This document shows, piece by piece, positions 5,785 through 13,188 of a stretch of 14,882 nucleotides of DNA; within the stretch, counting starts at the first letter, position 1, and each line of letters starts with the position of its first letter. A program made the translations under genes and the position numbers. Below the pieces are notes generated by a model. The model saw only the letters and a program-made list of their open reading frames with translations, was not told the DNA's origin and did no database searches. Source of the DNA: Armatimonadota bacterium (lineage in GTDB: Bacteria; Armatimonadota; UBA10988; DTZQ01); assembly GCA_012961305.1 (NCBI GenBank), contig DTZQ01000043.1, positions 1 to 14,882 of the forward strand, given 5' to 3'.

Positions 5785-7132
5785 AGGACCGCACGGCCCA
5801 GCCCACCAGCCAGTATTTGCTCACTACGAAGGTGACAAATCCGCCCAGCCAAGCGGCTAAGGCGCCGCGCCAAGTAGTGTGCCGGTAGAGCATGCCGAAA
5901 AGCAGCGGAATGGCTACCGGCCCCAGCAGGGCAGCGTACCACTTGACCATGGCCGCAAATGCCTTCTCTGCTCCTTCCACCCTAACGGTCGCCAGGCCAC
6001 AGGCTACGGTAACTGCTCCAAATATAGCCGTCGCCAGCAGACCCACTCGAAAGAGGTGCCCCTCGCTGGCCCGGGGGTTGAGCGTGCGCTGATAGATGTC
6101 TTTGGTGAACACGGCCGCCAGGGCATTGAGGTCAGAATCAATCATAGACATAGTGGCCGCAAACATGGCACTCACCAGCAAACCCAGCAGCCCCGGCGCG
6201 ATGGTCGGCAGGTACTTCTGCGCCACCAAGATGTAAGCCTGTTCGCGCTGGGCCTCCGGCAGCGGCCCCAGCAGGAGAGAAGAAGCCCACACCGGGGTGT
6301 AAATCGCCAGCGGGTACACCAGATACAGCGCGGCCGATAAGAGGGCGGCTTTCTTCGCATCGGCCGGCCTGCCCAAAGCATAAAACCGCTGGGCCAAGCC
6401 CCAGGTGCCACCGTTGTAACTCAGGGTGATGACCATCAAAAACACGAGGATGTAGGGGAGGTCAAACCGCTCGCTGAACAGGGTGAAATGGCTCGGGGGA
6501 AGTTGCGCCCACATGTTCCGCCAACCGCCCACCGCCGTCAGCACCGCCGGCACCAATATTAGGGTGATGAGAAACTGGACCACGAACTGCACAAAGTCGG
6601 TCAGGATTTCCGCCCATAGGCCTCCGAACAGCAAATAGACTATGGCCACCACTCCGCAGCCGATAATTGTGCCCTCCAGGGGCATTCCCGTACAGGTAGC
6701 CACCACTAACGCTAAGGAATACAACTTCAAGCCCTCGTCCATGAACTTAATAAGGATGCCACTCCAGGCCACCAGTTGCCGGACGAGGTTGTTGAACCGC
6801 CGCTCCAAGTATTCCACCGGGGTGAGCACTTTCAGCCGGACCCAGCGGGGGGCCCAGACGAAAGCCCCTAAACTCATGGCCACGAAGCAGGGCAGGGCAA
6901 AAAGCGTCCAAACGTTGAAGCCCACATTGTAGGCCACCGCGGCGTAGCCCACAAAGGCAAAGGCGCTGTAGCCGGAGATGTGATGGGAGATGGCCGCCAC
7001 CCACCAGGGCACTCGCCGCCCGGCGGCGAAATAGTCTTCCAAACCATGAATCAGCCGCTTGGCCACCACTCCCAAGCCCGCGACCAGCAAGAGGTACAGA
7101 ACGATGACCATGTAATCGGTGCGGGTTAGCAT
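5621..7132 (-). CDS. Sodium:solute symporter (SSS/SLC5 family)
   Basis: Inner-membrane sodium-coupled importer of 503 residues, a normal length, with about 13 hydrophobic segments and an outside-first N-terminus (MLTRTDYMVIVLYLLLVAGLG). Family signatures are the G-G-L-W-A-E-I-L-T-D-F-V-Q stretch at 170-182 and the segment around residues 325-347 (A-T-M-S-M-I-D-S-D-L-N, ending D-I-Y), the region that carries a conserved sodium site in this family. The substrate cannot be read from sequence; SSS members carry sugars, amino acids, organic acids or vitamins. Its ATG (7130-7132) lies inside the last bases of the tricorn protease gene, with which it shares ATGCTAA, so translation is probably coupled. 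The neighbourhood suggests an amino-acid or peptide-related substrate, which is inference. Confidence 0.93.
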   Translation of the reverse strand: MLTRTDYMVIVLYLLLVAGLGVVAKRLIHGLEDYFAAGRRVPWWVAAISHHISGYSAFAFVGYAAVAYNVGFNVWTLFALPCFVAMSLGAFVWAPRWVRLKVLTPVEYLERRFNNLVRQLVAWSGILIKFMDEGLKLYSLALVVATCTGMPLEGTIIGCGVVAIVYLLFGGLWAEILTDFVQFVVQFLITLILVPAVLTAVGGWRNMWAQLPPSHFTLFSERFDLPYILVFLMVITLSYNGGTWGLAQRFYALGRPADAKKAALLSAALYLVYPLAIYTPVWASSLLLGPLPEAQREQAYILVAQKYLPTIAPGLLGLLVSAMFAATMSMIDSDLNALAAVFTKDIYQRTLNPRASEGHLFRVGLLATAIFGAVTVACGLATVRVEGAEKAFAAMVKWYAALLGPVAIPLLFGMLYRHTTWRGALAAWLGGFVTFVVSKYWLVGWAVRSFTGYPPSEELAWTLYTGAELLVTLGIFLLEGRLGRMTEQEETRVEALFAQLRER

Positions 7133-10100
7133 GAACGAGCCTCGTCATCCCGTATTTGGGCCAGGAGGTACTTTACTGCGGCTTCCAATTGCGAGTCCCG
7201 ACCGCGTGCTGCCTCTCCCAGAGGCCGGTCTACCTCTATATCCACTCCTCGGGCGGCTCCTTCTAAATCCTCTCCGCCCAAGGTGGTTACCTGAATGCGG
7301 GGCAGACGGAACCAGGAGCCGTCCAGGAACCGCCAACTCCAGGTCCAAATTACCGCTCCGGCCGTCGGCTTGCCGACCACTTTGCCCAACCCCAGTTGCC
7401 GATAGCCCTCGGTGAACATTTCCGTGTTGCTGCCCGAATGTTCGTTGGCGACGACGATGGTCGGTTTGTCCAGAAGGCGATTGCCCGCCAGGTTCTCCGC
7501 CGCCGTTCGTCCCCGGCCCCGAAACACCGAGTAGGTACACGCCCGGCGCTGGAGCACGTCCAAGATGAAAGTGGCAATGTGTCCGCCCCCGTTGAAGCGC
7601 ACGTCCACCACTACCCCCTCTTTGCCGTGGGCTTCGGTGTCCAAATCCTCCAAAAATTGCATGTAAGCCTGGTAGGACATGTTGCGGATGTGTACGTAGC
7701 CCAACCGCCCCTGACTGAGGCGGTTCACGTATTCCACATTCTGCTTTACCCAGTGGCGATAGTGGAGCCAATTCATCCGTCCGCCACCCACCGGCTGCAC
7801 CGAAACCTCCCGCGCTCCCTCCAGTTTCGGTCGGTCGTTGACGCTCAGGGTCACTTTGCGCCCCACTTTGCGGTGCAGCAGTTCATAGAGGTTAGCCTCC
7901 TTTCCCACCGGTTGGCCGTCCACGGCCAATAGGTAGTCGCCGACCCGCACTTCCCCCTCTGCCACGTCTACCGGTCCCTGGGGTACAATGACGGCAATCT
8001 TGAGCCGTCCCGTCCGGGCTTGTTCTGCCGGGTCGAAGGTCAGGCCCAAATAGCCATCATGTGCCCCCTCCCCTTTGCCACTGGCGCCCAGGTGGGAAGC
8101 GTTCAGTTCGCCCACCATCAAGTTCAGAATCTCCCGCAAGTCCTCCCGCGTTTGGGCCCCCTGCACCAGGGGCTCAAAGCGCTCCCGCAGGGCGTTCCAG
8201 TCCCGCCCGTGGAAGTCGGGGTCGTAGAAGTGGTCGCGCATCAGGGTCCAGGCTTCGCGGAAAATTTGCATCTTTTCCGCGTGGAAGTCCACTTCCAATT
8301 CCGCCCGGGTCTCTAAAGTCTTGGGGTCGCCCTTGGGGAACTTGCGGTAGTGGATTTTGCCCTCGTCCAAGTAGTAAAGTTTCTTCCCCTCGGAAGTGAA
8401 GTAAGCGTTGCCCTTCCAGCCGGAGGTAGAAGTCACCTGGGTAGGCGGTTCCTCTCGCTTTTCCTCCTCCAACGACAGGCTCCAGAAGTTCCACTTGCCC
8501 GTCAGGGGAGCGCGGAAGATGAGGGTTTTGCTGTCGGGGCTAATGCACACCGCATGGGCGTTCATCTGCGGCGGGGTCAGGAAACGCAGCCGATACTTGA
8601 GGTCTGCGAACTCGATTTCCACCGGCTCTGGCTCCTTCTTCTCCTCCTTTTCCTCTTCCTCCCCGTTTTCCTCCTCCCCCGCCTGGGGATGGGCCGAGGG
8701 CCCTTGGTCTTCCGGCGACCTCCGGGAGGATTCTCCTTCCTTTTTTTCCTCTTCGAAGAGTTTGGCGAACTCCTCCTCGCGAAAAGTAGGGGGCAGGGGT
8801 TTCAAATCCACCCGGGCAATTTGCGCCTCGTCCCGATACTGGCTGGTAGTGAAAATCAGGAACTTTCCATCTGGCGACCACAGCAGTCCCCCACTTCCGA
8901 TATGGCTGAGGAACGTGACCTGATGGGCTTTTTCCTCCCCTAATCCTTGCACGTAGATGTTGGTGAAGAAGTTTTCATCCTGCGAAAAGAAGGCAATCCA
9001 TTGGCTGTCGGGCGACCAAGTGTACAGGCCCGGCCCCGGCAGGCCGTAGAAATAGTTGAGGTGGATGAAAGGGCGGATTTCCTTAGTTTTCGGGTCCAGG
9101 AGGCAAATCCGGTCGGGCGCGTGGAAGAAAGAAATCCACTTCCCATCGGGGGAGAACTTAGGCGCGTATTTGAGGCCGGGGGAATCGGTCAGGCGCGTTT
9201 CGGTCTGGGTGGTGAAATCATAGAGGAACACCTCGTTTTCGCCGAACCGGTCGGAGATATAAACCACTTGTTTGCTGTCCGGGCTCCAGGCCAGTTGTCC
9301 TTCGCGGAAGGGAGTATCGGTCACCCGGAAGGAGTCGCCCTTGCGTTTGGCTTCCTCTTTATCGGCGAAGTCGGCGAAAATCTCCCCCCGCACAGCATAC
9401 ACCACCTTTTTCCCGTCGGGCGAGAGGACGAACTCATCCACGGTGGTATAGGTGTGGTAGGAAATGGGGTTCAACTGCTGGTCGGCCCGCACGGTGAGGT
9501 CCACTGGTCCGACCTCGCCGGTCTCCAGGTTCAGCCGCCACAGGCCAAAGTCGCGCTCGAAGACCATCCAGCATCCGTCGCGGGAAATGGCCGGGCGCAA
9601 TACCCGTCCCTCCGTGAAATAAGTGATTTGGCGGGCCTTGCAGCGGCGGTCCAAAGGCTGATACCAGATGTTTTCGTGCCCATCCCGGTCGGACACGAAA
9701 TACACCCCTTTGCCCTCCGCATCCCACAGCGGCCAGCGGTTGCGCCCGGCGTAGTTGGTCAATTGGCGAAAGTCGCTGGCCTCAGGGCGGTTGCTCACCA
9801 CCCTAATGTCCGATGCCCCATAGGGATTGGGCCCGTGCCGCCACCAGGGATCGCCGTTGTTGTTAAAGGCCAGTTTCCGCCCCTCGGGGGAAACGGCTAC
9901 GTTGTAGAAGGACTCGTAAGGGTCGCCCAGCAGCCGCACGGGAGTGCCCCCCTCCAGGGAGACCCGGTAGATGGCGCCACCCATAGTGTCCCGCGCGGAG
10001 GTGAAGTACACCCATTCCCCGTCAGGCGACCAATCCTCCACTACATCCATCCCGTCGTGAAAAGTGAGCCGAAGGAGTTCGCCCTCCTCTAAGGACATCA

Positions 10101-10359
10101 CGTACACGTCCCCGTTGCCCGTGCGTTGGGAGACGAAAGCCAGTTTAGTTCCCTCGGGTGAGAAACAGGGTCGGTCATCGTAGGCCGGATGGGAGGTGAC
10201 CAGCCGGGCTTCCCCCCCTTCGGCTTCCACGAACCAAATGTCCCCCGCGTAGCAAAATGCTATCAGGCTTCCGTCGGGAGAGAGGGCCGGGGTGCGAAAA
10301 TAAGGCACCGCGGCGTTCTGCGTTGCCTTTCGCTGATGAGTGGACTGTTTGTCGTTCAT
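7126..10359 (-). CDS. Tricorn-type protease (13-blade propeller, PDZ, S41 core)
   Basis: Serine protease of 1077 residues expected to cut oligopeptides in the cytoplasm, since no signal peptide is present. Thirteen TolB/PD40-like blade motifs of S-P-D-G-K type start near residues 26, 66, 110, 156, 211, 258, 312, 358, 402, 448, 494, 606 and 655, matching the six- plus seven-bladed propellers of Thermoplasma tricorn. A PDZ domain follows (about 765-855; G-D-Y-L-L-A-V-D-G-Q-P-V), then the S41 core. The catalytic tetrad is visible as S755-H756, S977 in the motif H-S-G-S-N-T-E, and E1033, with spacings close to tricorn S745/H746, S965 and E1023. G926 of N-G-G-G fits the oxyanion glycine. The residue aligned with tricorn D936, the S1 acid, is S944. 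A glutamate/lysine-rich insertion occupies about 533-580, between blades 11 and 12. AGGAG lies 9 bases before the ATG. The symporter follows with a 7-bp overlap. Confidence 0.95.
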   Translation of the reverse strand: MNDKQSTHQRKATQNAAVPYFRTPALSPDGSLIAFCYAGDIWFVEAEGGEARLVTSHPAYDDRPCFSPEGTKLAFVSQRTGNGDVYVMSLEEGELLRLTFHDGMDVVEDWSPDGEWVYFTSARDTMGGAIYRVSLEGGTPVRLLGDPYESFYNVAVSPEGRKLAFNNNGDPWWRHGPNPYGASDIRVVSNRPEASDFRQLTNYAGRNRWPLWDAEGKGVYFVSDRDGHENIWYQPLDRRCKARQITYFTEGRVLRPAISRDGCWMVFERDFGLWRLNLETGEVGPVDLTVRADQQLNPISYHTYTTVDEFVLSPDGKKVVYAVRGEIFADFADKEEAKRKGDSFRVTDTPFREGQLAWSPDSKQVVYISDRFGENEVFLYDFTTQTETRLTDSPGLKYAPKFSPDGKWISFFHAPDRICLLDPKTKEIRPFIHLNYFYGLPGPGLYTWSPDSQWIAFFSQDENFFTNIYVQGLGEEKAHQVTFLSHIGSGGLLWSPDGKFLIFTTSQYRDEAQIARVDLKPLPPTFREEEFAKLFEEEKKEGESSRRSPEDQGPSAHPQAGEEENGEEEEKEEKKEPEPVEIEFADLKYRLRFLTPPQMNAHAVCISPDSKTLIFRAPLTGKWNFWSLSLEEEKREEPPTQVTSTSGWKGNAYFTSEGKKLYYLDEGKIHYRKFPKGDPKTLETRAELEVDFHAEKMQIFREAWTLMRDHFYDPDFHGRDWNALRERFEPLVQGAQTREDLREILNLMVGELNASHLGASGKGEGAHDGYLGLTFDPAEQARTGRLKIAVIVPQGPVDVAEGEVRVGDYLLAVDGQPVGKEANLYELLHRKVGRKVTLSVNDRPKLEGAREVSVQPVGGGRMNWLHYRHWVKQNVEYVNRLSQGRLGYVHIRNMSYQAYMQFLEDLDTEAHGKEGVVVDVRFNGGGHIATFILDVLQRRACTYSVFRGRGRTAAENLAGNRLLDKPTIVVANEHSGSNTEMFTEGYRQLGLGKVVGKPTAGAVIWTWSWRFLDGSWFRLPRIQVTTLGGEDLEGAARGVDIEVDRPLGEAARGRDSQLEAAVKYLLAQIRDDEARSC

Positions 10360-10439
10360 AGAACCTCGCTCCTTTCAAGCCTTCTCGCCCGAAGTTCAAA
10401 CTCGGGGCTACCTTTACCAAACCAACGCAAGTGGGTTCC

Positions 10440-10456
10440 GTCGGTTTCCCACCGAC
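10440..10456. other. Small perfect hairpin between the MFS and tricorn genes
   Basis: GTCGGT and ACCGAC form a perfect 6-bp stem with a 5-base loop (TTCCC on the plus strand). It lies about 80 bases upstream of the tricorn start in the 147-bp gap. The flanking GTGGG and CCCAC offer an alternative pairing. No T-run follows, so it may be a weak attenuator, a processing site or an operator. I see no convincing promoter in the gap, so tricorn could be read from the MFS promoter. Confidence 0.35.
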
Positions 10457-10505
10457 TTGGTAACCGCAGCCCAAGATTTCCATCTGGGGCAGGTCTAACA
10501 ATTGC

Positions 10506-11687
10506 CTATCGCCACCGTAAAGCAGCCAGCGAGGCGGCGGCTGTGAGGGCCAATCCGGCCCCCACGCGGAAAGCCAGCGCCGGTCCCTGCCATTTCCACA
10601 ATGCGCCAAACAGCACGCTGGCCGGAAGCATGGCTAAGCCGAGGGTGAAATGGTACATCCCATAGGCCAGACTCCGCTGCGGAGAAGGAACCAGGTCGGC
10701 CACCAGGGCCTTTTCGGTGCCCTCCGTCAGGCCGAAGTAAAGGCCGTAAATCAGGAACAACGCCCAAGCATGTCCCGCAGTTTGGGCCTGCGCGAAGCCC
10801 AAGTACACTCCGGCGTACACCAGCCAACCAAGAATTATGACTCCTCGCCGGCCCCATCGGTCAGATAAGGCCCCGCCCGGAGTGGAGGAAAAGGTCTTGA
10901 CCAAATGCAGCGCCACCCACAGCAGAGGCAACCAACGGTCGCCCACTCCCAAATCGCTGGCCCGCAGCAACAGGAAGGCATCGCTGGAATTGCCCAGGGT
11001 GAACAGAAGGACAATCAGCAGGAAAACCTTGAACCGCCAGTCGAAGGGCCGCAGGGTCAAACGCAGCGGGCGGCCCATGGCCGGGCCCGAGGGAGCAATT
11101 TCCTGCACTCCCCGCCAGATAACCACCAGAGAGAACAGCGCGGGAACGGCGGCCCAAGCAAACACCATTCGGTACTGCCCCACCCAGACAGCCAGCAGAG
11201 CCGAGGCCACCAGCGGGCCCACTACCGCCCCCAGATGGTCCATTGCCCGATGGAACCCGAAAGCCCGTCCCCGCGTTTCTTCGGTGCAGGAATCCGCCAA
11301 GAGGGCATCCCGGGGCGCGGTGCGGAGGCCCTTGCCGGTGCGGTCCGCAAAGCGCAAGGCTAAAACGTGCCAGGGTGCCAGCGCGGCGGCCATCAGAGGG
11401 CGGGTCGCCGCGGCCAAAGTGTAGCCCCAGAAGACCAACCTTTTGCGCTGCCGCAGGCAGTCAGATAGCCAGCCGGAAAACAACTTCAGTACGCTGGCCG
11501 TGGTTTCTGCAATCCCCTCCACTACCCCAACAAACGTCGTGGAAGCGCGTAAGGTGTGGGTCAAAAACAGCGGCAACAAAGGATAAATCATTTCGCTGCT
11601 GGCGTCGTTCAGCAAACTCACTACCCCCAGCCCTATCACGTTCCGAGACAGCCCGGACCAGGGAAGTCGTCCTTTGAAGGCCACCAT
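10506..11687 (-). CDS. MFS transporter (12 TM)
   Basis: Inner-membrane major facilitator of 393 residues with two six-helix halves, probably a proton-coupled exporter. Motif A appears in the first half as G72-W-L-S-D-C-L-R-Q-R-K and again in the second half as G271-G-A-L-S-D-R-W-G-R-R. N27-D-A-S-S-E-M-I-Y-P near the N-terminus, D115-R-T-G-K-G-L-R-T-A-P-R-D and the stretch E322-G-T-E-K-A are hallmarks of an MFS subgroup usually annotated only as a permease. The substrate is unknown; drug or metabolite export is the usual guess. AGGTGAGGAG lies just before the ATG. The gene has a perfect-consensus promoter at 11739-11767 and is divergent from the M48 protease. The tricorn gene follows on the same strand after 147 bp. 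Confidence 0.93.
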   Translation of the reverse strand: MVAFKGRLPWSGLSRNVIGLGVVSLLNDASSEMIYPLLPLFLTHTLRASTTFVGVVEGIAETTASVLKLFSGWLSDCLRQRKRLVFWGYTLAAATRPLMAAALAPWHVLALRFADRTGKGLRTAPRDALLADSCTEETRGRAFGFHRAMDHLGAVVGPLVASALLAVWVGQYRMVFAWAAVPALFSLVVIWRGVQEIAPSGPAMGRPLRLTLRPFDWRFKVFLLIVLLFTLGNSSDAFLLLRASDLGVGDRWLPLLWVALHLVKTFSSTPGGALSDRWGRRGVIILGWLVYAGVYLGFAQAQTAGHAWALFLIYGLYFGLTEGTEKALVADLVPSPQRSLAYGMYHFTLGLAMLPASVLFGALWKWQGPALAFRVGAGLALTAAASLAALRWR

Positions 11688-11738
11688 TTCTCCTCACCTT
11701 TTGCAACGCGAGTGTCTGCCCCTGGCTAACAAAGGAGG

Positions 11739-11767
11739 ATTATACCCCCTTCGGGGAGAATTGTCAA
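11739..11767 (-). promoter_or_regulatory. Perfect-consensus sigma70-type promoter for the MFS gene
   Basis: On the minus strand TTGACA (11767-11762) is followed after exactly 17 bases by TATAAT (11744-11739). All twelve consensus bases match. Transcription would begin near 11732, giving a leader of about 45 bases before the ATG at 11687. The spacer contains the palindrome CCCC-GAA-GGGG, suggesting repression by a protein bound between the two elements, which would restrain an otherwise very strong promoter; that is inference. Confidence 0.75.
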
Positions 11768-11773
11768 GGGAGT

Positions 11774-11787
11774 GGGAACTACTTCCC
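11774..11787. promoter_or_regulatory. Inverted repeat upstream of the MFS promoter
   Basis: GGGAA and TTCCC flank a 4-base centre (CTAC), starting 7 bases beyond the MFS -35 element, within the divergent region shared with the M48 gene. It could be a regulator site acting on either gene. The arms are only 5 bp. Confidence 0.3.
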
Positions 11788-11838
11788 GCCGTCAAGACGT
11801 TGTGGCAAGTGAAGGCCCAGGGGCAGCGGAGCAGGCAC

Positions 11839-13044
11839 ATGATTAAGAGTGGCAAACAATGGAACTTTTGGCTGGCCGGACTGCTGGGGTTCAGCGGCCT
11901 GGGGGATGGGAGTTGGGCAGCAGCCGGACCTTCGTGGTGGCTGGAGGAACCTCCGGTGCCGGAGGAGGTTCCGGCGGAGGAACCAGCGCCGAAAGAAGAA
12001 ACGCCCACCGAGGAGGAATTGGGCGCGGAAGCGGCCGAGGCCCTGGTACGGGAGTTTGGGGTAGTGAAGGATGAAGCGGCCCTGCGCCAGATGAACGAAA
12101 TTGTGGCCGCTTTGGTCCCCCACACGGAGCGGCCGGAAGTCCACTACCGAGTGCAAATCCTCAATCTGGACGATGTGAATGCGCTGGCCCTGCCCGGGGG
12201 GTACATTTTCGTGACCAAAGGATTGGTGGACTTCGTAGAATCGGAACATGAATTGGCCGCCGTGTTGGCCCACGAAATGGCCCACAATGCCTTAAAGCAC
12301 AATCAACGATTGGCCGCACGCAGCAGCCGTTTAGACGTGAAGATGCTCATCGGTGTTGCTTTGGCCATGCTGCTGGGGGGAGGAAGGATAGACCCCAATA
12401 CCTTGTTTCTCATGGGCTCCGCCCTGAAAACAAGCGCCTTAAGTGGCTACGGGCGTAAGGTGGAGGTTGAGGCCGACCAGGCCGCTGTACATTACTTGCA
12501 GGGAACGCCCTATAATCCTGTCGGCCTGTTGACCTTCTTGGAACGCCTGCTGCGGCTGGAACATCGTCGCCCGAAAATAGAGTGGGGCATTTTTCAAACC
12601 CACCCGCCGACCAGGGAACGGGTGGCCGCGGTGGCTGCACTGTTGCAGGCGGACGGCGTGCCCCTTAACCGCCGTGCGGTGACCAAGGCCCTGCGGGCGG
12701 AAGTGCAGGTCGGAGCAGAGGACGAAGGTGAGGAATGCAAATTGGTGCTGGGCGAGCGGGTGATATTTCGGCCCCACGCCTTTTGGAAGGGACGCTCTCC
12801 CCAGGAGCGGGTGCGGATGGCAGCCGAGCGACTCAATGCTCAGTTGGCGGCAGGTTTGAAAATCTACCAAGTCCGGGCGGTTCCCCAGGGAGGAAATTGG
12901 CTGGTAACTGTCCGCGGAGAGGTGCTGTTCACCCTCACCCCGGGCGATGCGATTCCTTCATCATCCCCGGCCGCTTTGGCCCAAAAAGCGGTGGCGGCCA
13001 TTCGTCGTGCGCTGTGGGCGGAGTTCGTACGGGAGGCTTATTAA
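11839..13044 (+). CDS. Secreted M48 family zinc metalloprotease with extra C-terminal domain
   Basis: Predicted exported zinc protease of 401 residues, of the type involved in outer-membrane protein quality control (BepA/LoiP/OMA1-like). The start at 11839 is preferred over upstream non-ATG starts because it gives a signal peptide (MIKSGKQWNFWLAGLLGF..., cleavage after A-A-A29) and has GGAG 7 bases upstream. A Pro/Glu-rich linker spans 35-60. The protease domain has H145-E-M-A-H149, the third zinc ligand in E211-A-D, and the family's F252-Q-T-H-P-P-T-R-E-R. Residues 298-392 form a separate domain (G-E-R-V-I-F at 305-310, S-P-Q-E-R-V-R-M-A-A-E-R-L, then V-L-F-T-L-T-P-G-D-A) that recalls the N-terminal periplasmic region of some MscS-type channel proteins; this resemblance is from memory and unverified. 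No TPR repeats are seen, unlike E. coli BepA. The Omp85 gene follows 131 bp downstream. Confidence 0.92.
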   Translation: MIKSGKQWNFWLAGLLGFSGLGDGSWAAAGPSWWLEEPPVPEEVPAEEPAPKEETPTEEELGAEAAEALVREFGVVKDEAALRQMNEIVAALVPHTERPEVHYRVQILNLDDVNALALPGGYIFVTKGLVDFVESEHELAAVLAHEMAHNALKHNQRLAARSSRLDVKMLIGVALAMLLGGGRIDPNTLFLMGSALKTSALSGYGRKVEVEADQAAVHYLQGTPYNPVGLLTFLERLLRLEHRRPKIEWGIFQTHPPTRERVAAVAALLQADGVPLNRRAVTKALRAEVQVGAEDEGEECKLVLGERVIFRPHAFWKGRSPQERVRMAAERLNAQLAAGLKIYQVRAVPQGGNWLVTVRGEVLFTLTPGDAIPSSSPAALAQKAVAAIRRALWAEFVREAY

Positions 13045-13050
13045 AGGTAA

Positions 13051-13074
13051 GCGGTCAGCAGTCAGCCATCAGTC
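13051..13074 (+). repeat. Period-7 repeat between the M48 and Omp85 genes
   Basis: Units GCGGTCA, GCAGTCA and GCCATCA are followed by GTC, each exactly 7 bases apart, beginning 6 bases after the M48 stop codon. The units match those on the minus strand at 1226-1246. They resemble the short tandemly repeated heptamers described in cyanobacterial intergenic DNA. Confidence 0.55.
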
Positions 13075-13077
13075 CGA

Positions 13078-13091
13078 GTTGCAACTGCAAC
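13078..13091. other. Small inverted repeat after the heptads
   Basis: GTTGCA and TGCAAC flank two bases; as a hairpin it would be a 5-bp stem with a 4-base loop. There is no T-run. The rest of the 131-bp gap shows no clear promoter, so the Omp85 gene is probably transcribed together with the M48 gene. Confidence 0.3.
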
Positions 13092-13170
13092 CACCGCGAA
13101 GCAGCGAGGAGGAGGCTGATAAAGGTGGGGCGGCTTCCCTTAGCCACCTACCGCGACCGGTGATAAACGA

Positions 13171-13188
13171 CCAAAATGGCCAAAATGG
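13171..13188 (+). repeat. Perfect tandem 9-mer containing two candidate start codons
   Basis: CCAAAATGG occurs twice with no gap and places an ATG at 13176 and another at 13185, both in the Omp85 frame. The duplication makes the start ambiguous by three residues (MAK). Confidence 0.7.

Noticed and set aside
8947..10092. 381-residue plus-strand open frame
   Set aside because: It lies wholly antisense to the tricorn gene, which has 13 blade motifs in that region; long antisense frames are expected from the GC-rich codon bias. Its protein shows no recognisable motif.
11674..11838. 55-residue N-terminal extension of the M48 protease
   Set aside because: It needs a non-ATG start, overlaps the MFS start and promoter region, and would bury the signal peptide; the ATG at 11839 has a ribosome site and a proper signal peptide.
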